Assembly: GCF_037126465.1 (NCBI RefSeq)
Contig: NC_088204.1
Location: forward strand, 69,253,807 to 69,317,806
From: Ornithodoros turicata
Lineage: Eukaryota; Arthropoda; Arachnida; Ixodida; Argasidae
DNA: 64,000 nucleotides
Reading direction: 5' to 3'
Program-made: the position numbers and the translations under genes
The notes under the pieces: generated by a model
What the model was told of the DNA's origin: nothing
Databases searched by the model: none
Seen by the model: only the letters and a program-made list of their open reading frames with translations
Part shown: positions 11,381-22,373 of the stretch, one piece after another
Layout: each line of letters begins with the position of its first letter
Position numbering within the stretch: the stretch's first letter is position 1

Positions 11381-11386
11381 AATAAA
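11381..11386 (+). terminator. polyadenylation signal of the lipocalin gene
   Basis: Overlapping AATAAA words (AATAAATAAATAAA) start 85 bases after the lipocalin stop codon. Confidence 0.6.
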
Positions 11387-11718
11387 TAAATAAATCTTTG
11401 AGACAAAGCGTAGTACCTGACCGTGATTTCTTCACGCAAATCAGCGAAGAGAAGGACCTTGTGGCAAAAATTACGCAACAGTTGTGAACGGTAAGGCATT
11501 TGTTCTTTTGTTTCGATGTATTCACGCATGCTTTGAGAAGCCCATCACGAACGAAATTGCCATGAGCTCAAAACTGTTATATTACCGCCGAATTGTTTGT
11601 TACGATCTCAGATAATGCTATTGTACTAAGAAATGATATTCTTAACGATGTCCTATGGGGGGGGGGGGCAGAACAGCTGATGTACGTTGTAGTGTGCTCA
11701 ACAGCGAATGTAAATCAT
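11387..11718. other. no gene seen; G homopolymer
   Basis: Intergenic sequence between the lipocalin 3' end and the Penelope array. It contains a run of about 12 G at 11657-11668. Confidence 0.4.
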
Positions 11719-12227
11719 CTCTTAGGCATGCCGGAAGGGAGTTGCCTTAGGACAGAAGCCGCCGATATTTCGAACAGAGACTGTTCTTCTTCTGGGCACC
11801 GTCCTCATCATTGGCATGGTATTTAAAGGGTTAGGTGTGACGTGTTTAAAGGTTCATGCGAATTGTGTGTCAACAGCCCGGAGGGAAGAAAGGGTCCGTA
11901 CGGGTTTTTACGGCCGGAGTGAATGGCCGCTTTGTTAGAGTGTGCAGGGGATTATGTGAACGAAGTCATCTAGGTTCCTGACCGGTTACAGAAAAATGGG
12001 GGTTCACGAACACGTGGACGAAATGGGACAATAGGCAAGAATTGACAAGCATAGTGAAAGATAAGGAGGTTAGTGGTTACGTGGGGAAAATTCCAGAACA
12101 AGCAAAGTTTTTATTTTTATTTTTAATTTTTTTAATACAAGCTTGTGGCATGCAATAAAGAAAGCAGAAGGCAGTGGCCATGCAGAACATAACTGATGAT
12201 AATGGAGATAGAAGGGAAACGCATATT

Positions 12228-15207
12228 TTATTTGTGAAGTGTTTCCAGAGTGCCTTGTGATTTGTTGATACCGGACGGGTGAAGAGCGTTGAACCTGTAT
12301 ATGAGATACGACTCCCTATCACGTCTGTCACGTGTGGATCTAAACCCGGTTTCTAAAATATATAGTTTAATGTTGTCAAAATTGTGACCAGGAACGTTAA
12401 AATGTTCGGCGACTGCTTTGGGGAGTTTGTTGGACGTGTCGGTTCTGTGTCCGGTAAGGCGGTTGTTCATTTGTTGGCCGGTTTCACCAATGTATTGCAT
12501 AGAGCAGTCGCCGCATTCAATGCAGTATATGACATTGGAGCTTGTGCATGTGAATGCGTGGTAACGGCGTGGGTGTAATTGCTCGCAGTGCTTTTGATGG
12601 AGTTAGCGTGTTGAACGTGCTTGCATGTTTTGCAGCGCGGGAGGTTGCAGGGTCGTGTTCCCGTGTACGGGGCGCTCGTTTCGCTGATTTTGGCATTGAC
12701 CAAGGAGTCTGCTAAGTTTTTTGCGCGTCGGTATGTAACCTGTATGGGATGGGTGAATATATTGTTAAGTCGGTCACTGCTTTGGAGGTGGGGCTCGTGC
12801 TTCTGTAGAATGGCTTTGATGTTTGGAAGTGCGTTGGAATATCTTGTGATGAAGCTTATTTGGCACGCGTCAGGATTTTTTCGGTTTTCCAGAACCTGGT
12901 TTCGATCGAGTGTGAGTGCCTTGCGACGGAATTCGGTTAGGAGGGAGTCTGGATAGTCCCTTTGGGCAAGTGTACTGCAGAGTTCGTCAAGCTTCTGTGG
13001 GAACCTCTGTTCACCACCACCGGAACCCCCCAAACTCGCTCGCATCAACCGCGCATGGGAAAAGCCACAAAAACGGGTTCACTCCCAACCAACCTTGTTT
13101 ATTGTCAGACGTTCCAGACCGCATTGCATCAGAACAGGTTCTGTCCGCCCTGGCTGCGTGGCAGCCACTGCCCTACTTCCCTGTTGCGCCCGCGCTTTTA
13201 TCTCCAGCAAAACAACTAGTGCCCCCAAGGGGCTACATCCCTATTGCTACCAGCGCCCCCACACTTCTCAGCGTAATCTTTGTCGTTTGAACAAATTCTG
13301 CGTAGTCTTACACTCTGCCCATTAGGAATTCCAACCTTACAGTGACGCGGGTGGTGACTCTTGAAGTGAAGGTATTGTTGTTTGTCAGTTGGCTTTTTGT
13401 ATAGTGTTGTGGTGAGGTTGCCGTTGTCCAGTGATATTGTGGTGTCGAGGAAGTTAATGAAGTGAGTTGACTGTTGTGATGTGAACTTTATGTTGCTATG
13501 CGCGGTGTTCAGTAGATCTACGAACTTTTGAAATTCATGTTCACCGTGTTCCCATATTATCAGTATATCATCGATGTATCGAAGGTACACAGTGGGTTTT
13601 AATGAGAGGGCGCTGAGAACTTTGTTTTCTAAGAACCCCATGAAGATATTTGCGTATGTGGGTGCAACAGGTGTGCCCATACTTTTACCGTGTACTTGTA
13701 GGTAGTATTCGCCATTGAACTCGAAGTAGTTCCGTTTAAGGACTAAGTCCATTAGAGCGAGTATGGTTTCCGTGTTTTTTCTGGTGTTTGTTGTAGAAAG
13801 GGTATTGCAGAGGGCTGTGATTCCGTCGTTGTGTGGGATGTTAGTATACAGTGATGTCACATCCAGCGTGGCTAGTATTGTGTCCCTACCAAATGTACGA
13901 GTGTTGTTTATATCTCTGATTATTCTGAGGAGGTGGGGTGTGTCTTGTACATGCGATGGCAGTGTTGTCGGAATATGGTTTAAAAAGTGGTCCAGGAATT
14001 TCGAGAGTCTTTCTGTTGGTGTGTTGTTGTTAGATACAATTGGCCTGCCGGGGATGTCAGCCGTATAGAGCTCGTTGGCGTGTACCTTGTGGATTTTGGG
14101 CAGTAAGTAGAAACGACCTGCGCCTGTGTTTGATGGGGTGAGATATCTGAGGTCATCACGTGTGATGAGCTTTCGTTCGTGGAGGTTCTGTATGGTATGG
14201 GTTATTAGCGCCGTGTACTCCTTTGTAGGGTCATGGTTCAGTTTGAGGTAGTGTTGCGTATTGTTGAGTTGCCTATGAGCTTCAGAAATATATTTATCTG
14301 TGGGCCAGATGACGATACTCCCACCCTTATCTGCGGGTTTGATAATGATATCATCTCTGTCAGCTAGCGCTTTGATGATGTCACGCTGTGTTTTAGTCAG
14401 GTTGTGACCACGCGAGCTTTGGGAAATACCGCGAAGGATGTCGTTGCTTACTTGTTTAATGTGCAGGTCTAAAGCGGGTTCTCGGCCGTGATTTGGTGTC
14501 CAGGTTGATGGTAGTCGGAGGTCGTTGTTGTTTTCTTGTGTTGTATCAGCGAAGAATTCTCTAAGGCGTAGCCGTCTCGCAAAGTCTGATATGTCTTTGT
14601 GGATTTCGTATTCGTTAACAGAATTCAGTGTAGGGCAGAATGTTAACCCCCTAGAGAGGACTTGTAGTTCGTCGCTGGTTAGTGAGCGTGATATATCTAT
14701 TACGGTGCTTGCGTCAGCGTTTTCTCGGGGTGGCTCAGCGATGTTGCGGGGAGTTGTGGTTGTGCTGCTGGAAATGATTTGTTCGGCTGCTGCGTGTGTT
14801 GTGTTAGTGGGTCCGGTATCCGTGTCGTTGTTGGAATTAGGTTTTCCGAGTTTTGAGTGTTCCTTGTTAGCTAGCTCGCGGTTGAGTTGTTGAATGTGTA
14901 GTTCGAGAGTGTTTGCCTCCGCGTCGGTGAGACTGATATTGTTCATATGGGCCTGGATCGTAGCGAGTTGCGCGTGGCACTGTTTCTTTAATATTTCTAG
15001 AAACGTACGGGCTGTGTTGATAAGGGCTCATGCCCACTCTAGCTCTAGTTCAGGTGTCAGTTTTCCTAATGGAGGGACTGTTTTAGGGGTGAGGCCTTTA
15101 GGTACTGTGTTGTGAGCCAGGTGGTGGGTGTAGATCCGTAGATGATGTAGGTATCGGCTACGTTTCTCCATGAGTTTTCGCATTCGTAGAAAGTTCGTTG
15201 ACTGCAT
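12228..15207 (-). pseudogene. Penelope RT plus GIY-YIG endonuclease ORF, copy 1, broken
   Basis: The likely start is the ATG at 15207-15205, only 21 bases after the SGNH stop. Motifs in order: LSRGLTFCP, IIKPADKGGSIVIW, LLPKIHK, TLDVTSLYTNIPH, GTPVAPTYANIFMG and the catalytic YIDDILIIWEHG. After the RT come a Cys-rich linker (CNLPRCKTCKHV) and the GIY-YIG nuclease (YIGETGQQMNNRL). This order defines EN+ Penelope-like elements, which prime reverse transcription at a nicked target. Lesions: an in-frame TGA at 15030-15028, a 268-bp solo LTR at 12996-13263, and a one-base loss near 12560 relative to copy 2, so the nuclease lies in another frame. Confidence 0.9.
12996..13263. mobile_element. solo LTR (268 bp) inside the Penelope RT gene
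   Basis: The insert starts TGTGGGAACC and ends CCCCCACA, so it has TG...CA ends in short inverted repeats. It is flanked by the 4-bp duplication CTTC (12992-12995 and 13264-13267). The empty site is present in Penelope copy 2 near 24716. The size, ends and 4-base duplication suit a solo LTR of a Ty3/gypsy-type or similar element. A MITE is the alternative. Confidence 0.75.
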
Positions 15208-15228
15208 GGTAGGCTGGTGATTAGATAG

Positions 15229-16131
15229 TCAACGGTGTTTTCTGCGTGATGTGCGCGTGCGTCGTGTCTGTGGGGTCGGTGGCTGTGGGGTCAGTGGCTG
15301 TGGAGACTCCCTGTGTTCCTCGATGTCATCTGTCTGTGTTTGCGTGCTCGTGGTCTTCCGTGTCACAGTTTGCGTGAACTTTGTGTGTGTGCGGGTTGTG
15401 TTTGGAGTGTTGTCGTTTGCCGTGTGTGTATGCGTGGGTGCAGTGGTCGTTGTGGTCCCCTTTGATGCCATCGTGTGTTCTGGCGTGTTTGCAGTGCTGG
15501 CACTTAAAGTGTAAGATGGTTGAGGATGTTGTGTTTGAGCGTTTGTCAGTGCAGGACGGCATCTATGGACCATTAGGTGTTTGATGTTGTGTGCCATAGC
15601 TCCTACGCCTGCGTGGTTTGGGTGGATGCCGTCCCGAGCGAGATGTGCTTCAGCGTGGTATTCGAAAGCTGCGTGTGTGATAACCATAACGTTGGTGTGT
15701 GCCTGACGCATGTGGATGAGGTGGTTGTTGACAGCGTGCGCCTTCCTGTTGAACTCGTGTAGCCATGTGTCCTGGTGTATGTATGATCGGTGTTTGTTCT
15801 GTCTTCGGGGAAGCATCGTTGTCAGTACTATTTCAGCGTCTGGTCTGTTGTTTGTGATGAAGGAAACTAGTGCTTCGAATTCCTGGACGACATGTTGTGC
15901 TGTCGACCGTGCGATGTCGTTGGTCCCTACGTGGAGTATGAAGTGCGTGATGTTCGGTGGGGCGGCGGTTACATGTGTCATGATGTCTCGTATTCTTGCA
16001 CCGCTTGAGAAGTGTATGTGAGGTCCGTGCTCTCCGTGCGGGATGTGTTCGTGTATGTACTTGTAACAGCTATCCCCTAGGAGTGCGACATGTGAGAAAG
16101 AGAGGACGGGTTGCTTACCTCCTGAGGCCAT
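15229..16131 (-). CDS. SGNH/GDSL-type hydrolase ORF of the Penelope-like element
   Basis: The 300-residue product has the SGNH family blocks: ALLGDSCYKYI (nucleophile Ser), SSGARIRDI (Gly block), HVGTNDIARS (Asn block) and DGIHPNHAG (catalytic Asp and His). The last 90 residues are a Thr/His/Gln-rich low-complexity tail ending in a basic stretch (RRTRTSRRKHR), possibly nucleic-acid binding. It lies 21 bases upstream of the RT ORF on the same strand and inside the element limits set by the head-to-tail repeat. GDSL/SGNH esterases are known in CR1-type LINE ORF1 and, as I recall, in rotifer Terminon elements related to Penelope. The substrate is unknown. The ORF is intact. Confidence 0.85.
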   Translation of the reverse strand: MASGGKQPVLSFSHVALLGDSCYKYIHEHIPHGEHGPHIHFSSGARIRDIMTHVTAAPPNITHFILHVGTNDIARSTAQHVVQEFEALVSFITNNRPDAEIVLTTMLPRRQNKHRSYIHQDTWLHEFNRKAHAVNNHLIHMRQAHTNVMVITHAAFEYHAEAHLARDGIHPNHAGVGAMAHNIKHLMVHRCRPALTNAQTQHPQPSYTLSASTANTPEHTMASKGTTTTTAPTHTHTANDNTPNTTRTHTKFTQTVTRKTTSTQTQTDDIEEHRESPQPLTPQPPTPQTRRTRTSRRKHR

Positions 16132-16774
16132 CGGATCGTCAGTAGCGAACGTAGATGGGTAGAAATCCAGCGAACCGGTAGAGATGTAGGAAGGGAGTTG
16201 CCTTAGGACAGAAGCCGCCGATATTTCGAACAGAGACTGTTCTTCTTCTGGGCACCGTCCTCATCATTGGCATGGTATTTAAAGGGTTAGGTGTGACGTG
16301 TTTAAAGGTTCATGCGAATTGTGTGTCAACAGCCCGGAGGGAAGAAAGGGTCCGTACGATTTTTTACGGCCGGAGTGAATGGCCGCTTTGTTAGAGTGTG
16401 CAGGGGATTATGTGAACGAAGTCATCTAGGCTCCTGACCGGTTACAGAAAAATGGGGGTTCACGAACACGTGGACGAAATGGGACAATAGGCAAGAATTG
16501 GCAAGCATAGCGAAAGATAAGGAGGTTAGTGGTTACGTGGGGAAAATTCCAGAACAAGCAAAGTTTTTATTTTTTTTTTAAATACAAAGTTGTGGCATGC
16601 AATAAAGAAAGCAGAAGGCAGTGGCCATGCAGAACACAACTGATGATAATGGAGATAGAAGGGAAACGCATATTTTATTTGTGAAGTGTTTCCAGGGTGC
16701 CTTGTGATTTGTTGATACCGGACGGGTGAAGAGCGTTGAACCTGTATATGAGATACGACTCCCTACACTCTTAA

Positions 16775-19700
16775 GGCGGTGCATCATAGCCGGCACTTCG
16801 TCGTCTACAGTCGAGGGATGGCGCAGCGAGTGAAATGGTTTGCGCAGTCACCGCTTCATAACATTTTGGCGCTTGCTTGGAAATGCAGTACCGCTGATGT
16901 AACGTCTTCTTTTTGTGTTATTTTTGTTTTCTCTTGGCGCGCGACGGGTCAAGCGAAATTTTGTGCAAACATATGACCGCTCGTGCTCACCCATGCCAAG
17001 TCCAACACTGTAAACACGCATATTGCGCTCAGCCAGACGGAACAATTAGTGGCGCGGCTTTTGAATGCGCACAGGCTGTCCAGCTGTCTCCTCAACTTCT
17101 TCGTTGATCTGTTGCTGTTCGGTGCTGTGCTGTTGTCGGGCGAAGGGTTAGTCACCAGTCGTTTCGCGTGATTTCTGCAATGTTTGCGCATATAATAAAC
17201 GAAATCTCTCGTAACACAAAAAACCTAAGTTGGAGAGGACGCGGTCGAAACAAGTTTGTGTCGACATGTTATAGCCTACCGACAGTACTCGGAAATTGCG
17301 AAACGAAACCGCAACCTGTTTTCTTTATTTCCTGTCACCCGGGGCTTACAAATTTCAGACCACGTTGTGGTGGTGCAAAACGCTTCATTTACTTGCACAG
17401 TCAACGGAAATGAAATAAAACTGCAAAGAGGCTGCATAGTATTTCCCATATCATTAGACATCAGTGGAGGAGGAGGAGAAAGGCAAAAGAGAAGAAGAAA
17501 AGGGAAGAAAAGCAGGGTAGAGGAGAAAAATGTGTGTGCGTGGACCATACAGCTGCTTGGAATGTAAAGTGCGAATGGAGGTTTCTAGTTTGGTCGAGTA
17601 TATAATTCGGGTCTGTTGTGCTCATCCTGGTCTTCACTAACCACGGCCCCAGACTTCGCCCATGTACAGATCAGCACACCGTGAACTGGGTCTTTGATGT
17701 CCCATTCGTCTGGAGACGACCTTCAGCTCGTGGATCTCGGAGTGGGAGCATTTCATAACAAATTGTCATTGTGAGTGTCACCTTGCCTATCCGCGCAGGA
17801 ACTTTCCAGAAATCCACTCTAGCTTTCTTTCTCGTCCTCGTCGAGGCTGCCGACATCACATGAGCTTGTCTCGATTAGCAAAAGGCACACGGTACACTGA
17901 TTACAATTCCTCTGGCTTAGCGTACTTCCTTCTGTAATCGGGAGCCCTAAATCGCATGCTTCGAGGATAGCGAGGGTTAACAGGCTCTGGCAGGAGGTAG
18001 TCGTTATAAATTCGGCAAGGTACACCACCCTTTTCTCGTTCCGAAAGGCGTCGTCCAGTACCTACAACGAAGAGGCAGTACTGCCGGTTGGTTATACGTG
18101 GAGTTGACCGTGGATCTGGTACCAGTAGACATGCGCGCACTTCCACAGACCGCACTTCCTCAGTCCCGGTACGTCACTCTGTCCTCGCTCTGACGCTTGC
18201 TACCGTCCGCCAGTTGGTCCTGATATTTCGCGAATGTTCCGGTCACCATACACGGCATGCTTATTGCGGCACATAACTGATCATCGGGTCAATATGCCGT
18301 TCCACTACAGAGGACTCCCCAAACAGTTTGGGGAGTCCTACAAACTACAGCGGTGTTCACGTCCATATGATCTTGTCCGATGCTTGGTGGAACCTCAGTG
18401 TCAAGCACACCCTTTAGTGTGCACATTTTGCACTGCAGTGTTAGTTCACGGCGCAGTCCTTTTCTGCGTTCAGAAACGACTTCCATGTCTGAATCGGTGA
18501 TAGATTCCGAGCGCCTTGAAGCTAGTGGTCCGCATGTGAGCATCCAGGTGTTGTAATCTTTACTTCATCGTGCGAGCAACCACACATGTATAACTTTCTG
18601 AGGTACAACTAAGGTATTACTGGCATCATATGCTCACGTTCATCAGTGTCCGCCCTGACACCCTCATTGTGTAACGGTGCGAGGAAGACGGCACTGTGGG
18701 TTTGCCGTGCCGCCAGTTTTTGACACTTCTGCCATCCCAGTGCTCGCACATGACGTCGTAACGCTGATATTCATTTCCCAACCTGAGGGAGCCAACATTT
18801 CTATCCATTTATTCGACCTGGGTCCCAAATGCTCCGATTCCATTTCAGCTTCCATTCTGATTCAACTTCGATCCTGAATAACTTTTCTCAGCCGAAGCAT
18901 ATATGCACACTTGCCCATCAAATTGTCCGCTGTACCTTATTGTACACTAAACGACATGGACATGTCTGAAATCTGCCCCAACCAGCTCCATCCGCCGCCC
19001 GAAATTTCAAATGCTTAGAGTCTAGGGGACCACACTTGATCCGCGCTCCCAACCACGTCATCGGACGAGGGGACACCCAGTGCGGCTCAAATAACTATTG
19101 TAAAGTTGTCCCATGAAACAATAGACCCCCCTTCCTGATGACATCCTACTGGATGAGTGCTAAAAGCGCTGCCAGGTTTCCGGCATCCACTGTAAAATAA
19201 AAGATTTCACTGTATAACCTATCCAGCGCCACTATTTTTTTTTACAAGCATGATCGTTCCACATTTCTGTGGCTGCGACTGGGAATTCCAAGACAAATAA
19301 GTTTCATCCACTGTTCCCCGAGAAAATGAGCGTCGTTGAACAAACAATAAACAAAATTTTGGGGCTGGGCTACGCTGCCCGTGCTCGTGCTCCCGCGTAA
19401 TGGTCAACGTCGGCCTCCTCGTCTTCCGGCCACGTGCAGCGGTATATCATTTCCAGCGGTCAGATTGTTGTTGCTTGTGACCACACACTCGATGATAGAT
19501 GGCAGCACTGCGCTTCCCATTCTGAAGGGACGTACTCCACGGATGACCATACCTGACAAAAACTCGTGTGCCGAGTCAACGGCTTAACATAGACGAAATC
19601 TTTTTATTGGTATTCGTTCTTGATATGTTTGTCTAGTGCGTGATCGAGCCAGATTTTCAATTTTGGGCGGTTCTGTTTTGTAAGCGAGCGGAAGCTCGAA

Positions 19701-19902
19701 ATATAGCTTTTCCCAAACCTTTCGACGATGATATAAAAATTTCTCAGTCTAAAACCCAAAATCTGCTTCGATCATGCACTAGATCTAAGCCTCCTCTTCC
19801 ATTTAAAAGCAGTTGCACGGAGATCAACCAAATTTTCGCGGCGCTACGAGAGTTGAAAAATGTATGGGGGTTCCCATAGAGCGTCGGTGCTGACGCACCG
19901 CC
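16775..19902. mobile_element. TTAA-targeting (piggyBac-like) non-autonomous element, 3.1 kb
   Basis: It is flanked by TTAA at 16771-16774 and 19903-19906 and has short inverted ends GGCGGTGC...GCACCGCC. Removing it with one TTAA restores the terminus CACTCTTAACTC of the outer element, which is directly readable at 20309. No long ORF or DDD transposase was seen. A perfect 13-bp-arm hairpin lies at 18309-18335. The TTAA duplication is typical of piggyBac, although the ends do not start with the usual CCY. Confidence 0.75.
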
Positions 19903-20095
19903 TTAACTCAGTACCCTATAGTAAAGGGTAAAAAATCGCAATATTTTACCCTCTATTTCAGAAGCTACCAGGTACCCTCTGAGCAGTACCTTTTATAAAA
20001 GTTACAAGGAAACCCACTAATTAGAGGTTACGGCCTTCAATCCAGCACCTGCCCGTAAAGGTTACGCCAACGCGCGGCTTTTTATACAGGATGTT

Positions 20096-20298
20096 CATTT
20101 TTATTCGCAACAGAGTAGCCCTTATTTGGCAGGTGGGTTATGTGAATTTTTGCTAATTAATCGATCCGTAGTTACAAACACATGTGTCAGGAAGTGTCGG
20201 AAATGTTTGTAACTACGGATGGGCTAATTTGCGAAAATTAACATAACCCACCTGTCAAATGAGCGCTGGTGTGATGCGAATAAAAACAAACACCCTGT
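20096..20298. repeat. foldback module ACAGGATGTTC...ACACCCTGT (two copies)
   Basis: A near-palindrome of about 200 bp with arms containing TTTTTATTCGCA, CAGGTGGGTTATGT and GATCCGTAGTTACAAACA. The same module is present at 20494-20706 in the inner element, so it was inserted before the family spread. Confidence 0.75.
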
Positions 20299-20308
20299 GC
20301 GTGGGATA

Positions 20309-22373
20309 CACTCTTAACTCCGTACCCTTTAGTAAAGGGAAAAAAATCGCAATATTTTACCCTCTATTTCAGAAGCTACCAGGTACCCTCTGAGTGACTT
20401 TTATAAAAGTTACAAGGAAACCCACAAATTAGAGGTTACGGCCTTCAATCCAGCACCTGCCCGTAAAGGTTACGCCAACGTGCGGCTTTTTATACAGGAT
20501 GTTCATTTTTATTCGCAACAGAGTAACGCTCATTTGGCAGGTGGGTTATGTGAATCTTTGCGAATTAGTCGATCCGTAGTTACAAACACATGCGTCAGGA
20601 AATGCCGGAAATGTTTGTAACTACGGATGGGTTAATTTGCGAAAATTAACATAACCCACCTGTCAAATGAGCGCTGGTGTGATGCGAATAAAAACAAACA
20701 CCCTGTGCGTGGGATATGGACAGACATTTACAGAACACACCAAGGTACCAAAATGAACCAGCAGAAAAGGAGATCTTGAACATATGTATATTACAAAAAC
20801 AGAAGTCTGTCGAGAGGTGACACATTGTCCACAAGTGCGATTCTGGTGTGAGGAGAAACCATGGTCGCTTTACCATGTATGTGGAAAAAAGAACTATCTT
20901 CTAAGTGAGAAGCAATGCATAAAAGTGCGAGGAAGCTAGCGAGTCAAAACAACTGACCTATGTTTGCTAAGCTGAACAGACCCAACGAAATGGAGAACTG
21001 CAGCAGAAAAAAATTTATTCCACATTCGTGTTGCAGAGGCGAGCGCAAATGGCAATACAGTATTACATAAAACGCACACAACCTTGAGGAATATGAGTGT
21101 ACAGTAACGCAGGAGACACTACATTACTGCGTTATCAGCGTTGGAGGCGCTCTGGGACGAGTTTGTGAGGTACTGCATTGCTCTGGTGACGGTATGTGAA
21201 CCTGCATGTGGGATCCTGGGAACAAAAGTTTGGGCAATGAGAGTAGCATTTACGGAACCATTCAAATCCGTACAAAGCACAAGGTACAAAGCAGCATAAA
21301 TGCGGGAAGCCGTTCACTCCGCGATTGAGTCTTAGAATATCGTAAGAATACAACAAGTAGGAAGCAGCGAATTATATATCTCGATGCATATATCCGCAGC
21401 TCGCAAAATGCACGCCGGTGTATTGACTTGGCGACCAAGTAAGAGCAGAAAAGTAGCAAGCGTAAGTGGCGTTCATATGCAGGACCGCAAAACGCTTGCC
21501 ATAATCACAACAAACCTGCGCTAAGAGCTCTTGCTATCAAAATAACGCACGTACCTAGCACAAAATGTACACTTACCCAGTGTATGAAGTGTGTGAATTA
21601 GGGCTGCGGTGGTGACGTTCGTTTTCGGTTATATATTCTTTGCAATCTTCGCACTCACTACACTTTCCCCTGAGAACACCGAAAATATACTGTTTGCTAG
21701 CGACATCTAGCTTTTCCGTTGTTCCTGACGATACTATGATAAACGGGAGGAAAACCACTGATTAAAAGAGATTACACTTGTTAACGGACGGACGACGAGC
21801 GTTAAGCGTTTCAAGGAAACCGCTCTCAGTGTGGATAGACCTAGACCAGGCTCGGCTACGCAGCGAAATCGAAAATCTTGTTGGTTGCGGCATTGACAAT
21901 TGTTTTCCACCCTTTAGAAAGAAACATACTATCAGTATTTCAGACTGCAAACTTATAATCTCTGTTCATACAGCATTGATAACATGTAGTTGACGTATAG
22001 GTGACGCTGAAACAGATAAAAAATAACAGCGTATATTCGCAACTGTCGTCTCGAATGGGAGGCTGAAACGCGGCATTATGCTGAAAAACAAAAGGAAGAC
22101 AAACGATTAGAAACTAACAAAGAGATTATCGTTGGAGATTTCGCTTAGAAGTTACAGTGTCGGAGTAGAGGGTACATTTATAAGTTACAACAAGCTGTTT
22201 TTGTTTTTTCCGAGATGTAACTTCTATTCGTGTTGTAAAGACATGACCTTGGTCGCTTTTAACCTCTAAATATACGTTACAGTGGTGTAACCTATAAGAA
22301 ATCTCGAAATCTACGTCTATACAGAAGTTACATGTTTCTAAAAGTTACAATAAAAGGTACGGGTTTAAGAGTG
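20309..22373. mobile_element. inner TA-targeting element, complete, nested in its own family
   Basis: It is 2065 bp from CACTCTTAACTCCGTACCC to GGGTTTAAGAGTG with TA at 20307-20308 and 22374-22375. Its left 405 bases match 19907-20308 and its right 1.66 kb matches 22376-24035. The order left-left-right-right shows that it jumped into another copy of itself at GGGATATGGAC. Confidence 0.88.

Larger units (their letters stand above)
11734..16189 (-). mobile_element. Penelope-like element, copy 1 (nearly full length)
   Basis: A minus-strand retroelement about 4.2 kb long without its internal solo LTR. Reading 5' to 3' on the minus strand it has an SGNH-hydrolase ORF (16131-15229), then an RT plus GIY-YIG ORF (15207-12228), then about 490 bases of 3' sequence. 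Its plus-coordinate left end (GAAGGGAG at 11734) recurs exactly at 16190 as the start of copy 2, so the two are head to tail, a known habit of Penelope-like elements that produces pseudo-LTRs. The direct repeat CTCTTAGGCATGCCG precedes it (11719-11733) and follows copy 2 (25205-25219). Confidence 0.88.

Noticed and set aside
12193..12225. CTGATGA...GAAAC on the plus strand near the Penelope end, like a hammerhead core
   Set aside because: It is on the strand opposite to the element, and no stem II or closing helices pair.
15251..15514. Cys/Val-rich plus-strand frame
   Set aside because: It is the reverse of the Thr/His-rich tail of the SGNH ORF, a composition shadow.
21778..21993. Possible transposase of the TA element
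   Set aside because: About 70 residues without DDE motifs. The homologous frame in the other copy is no longer.
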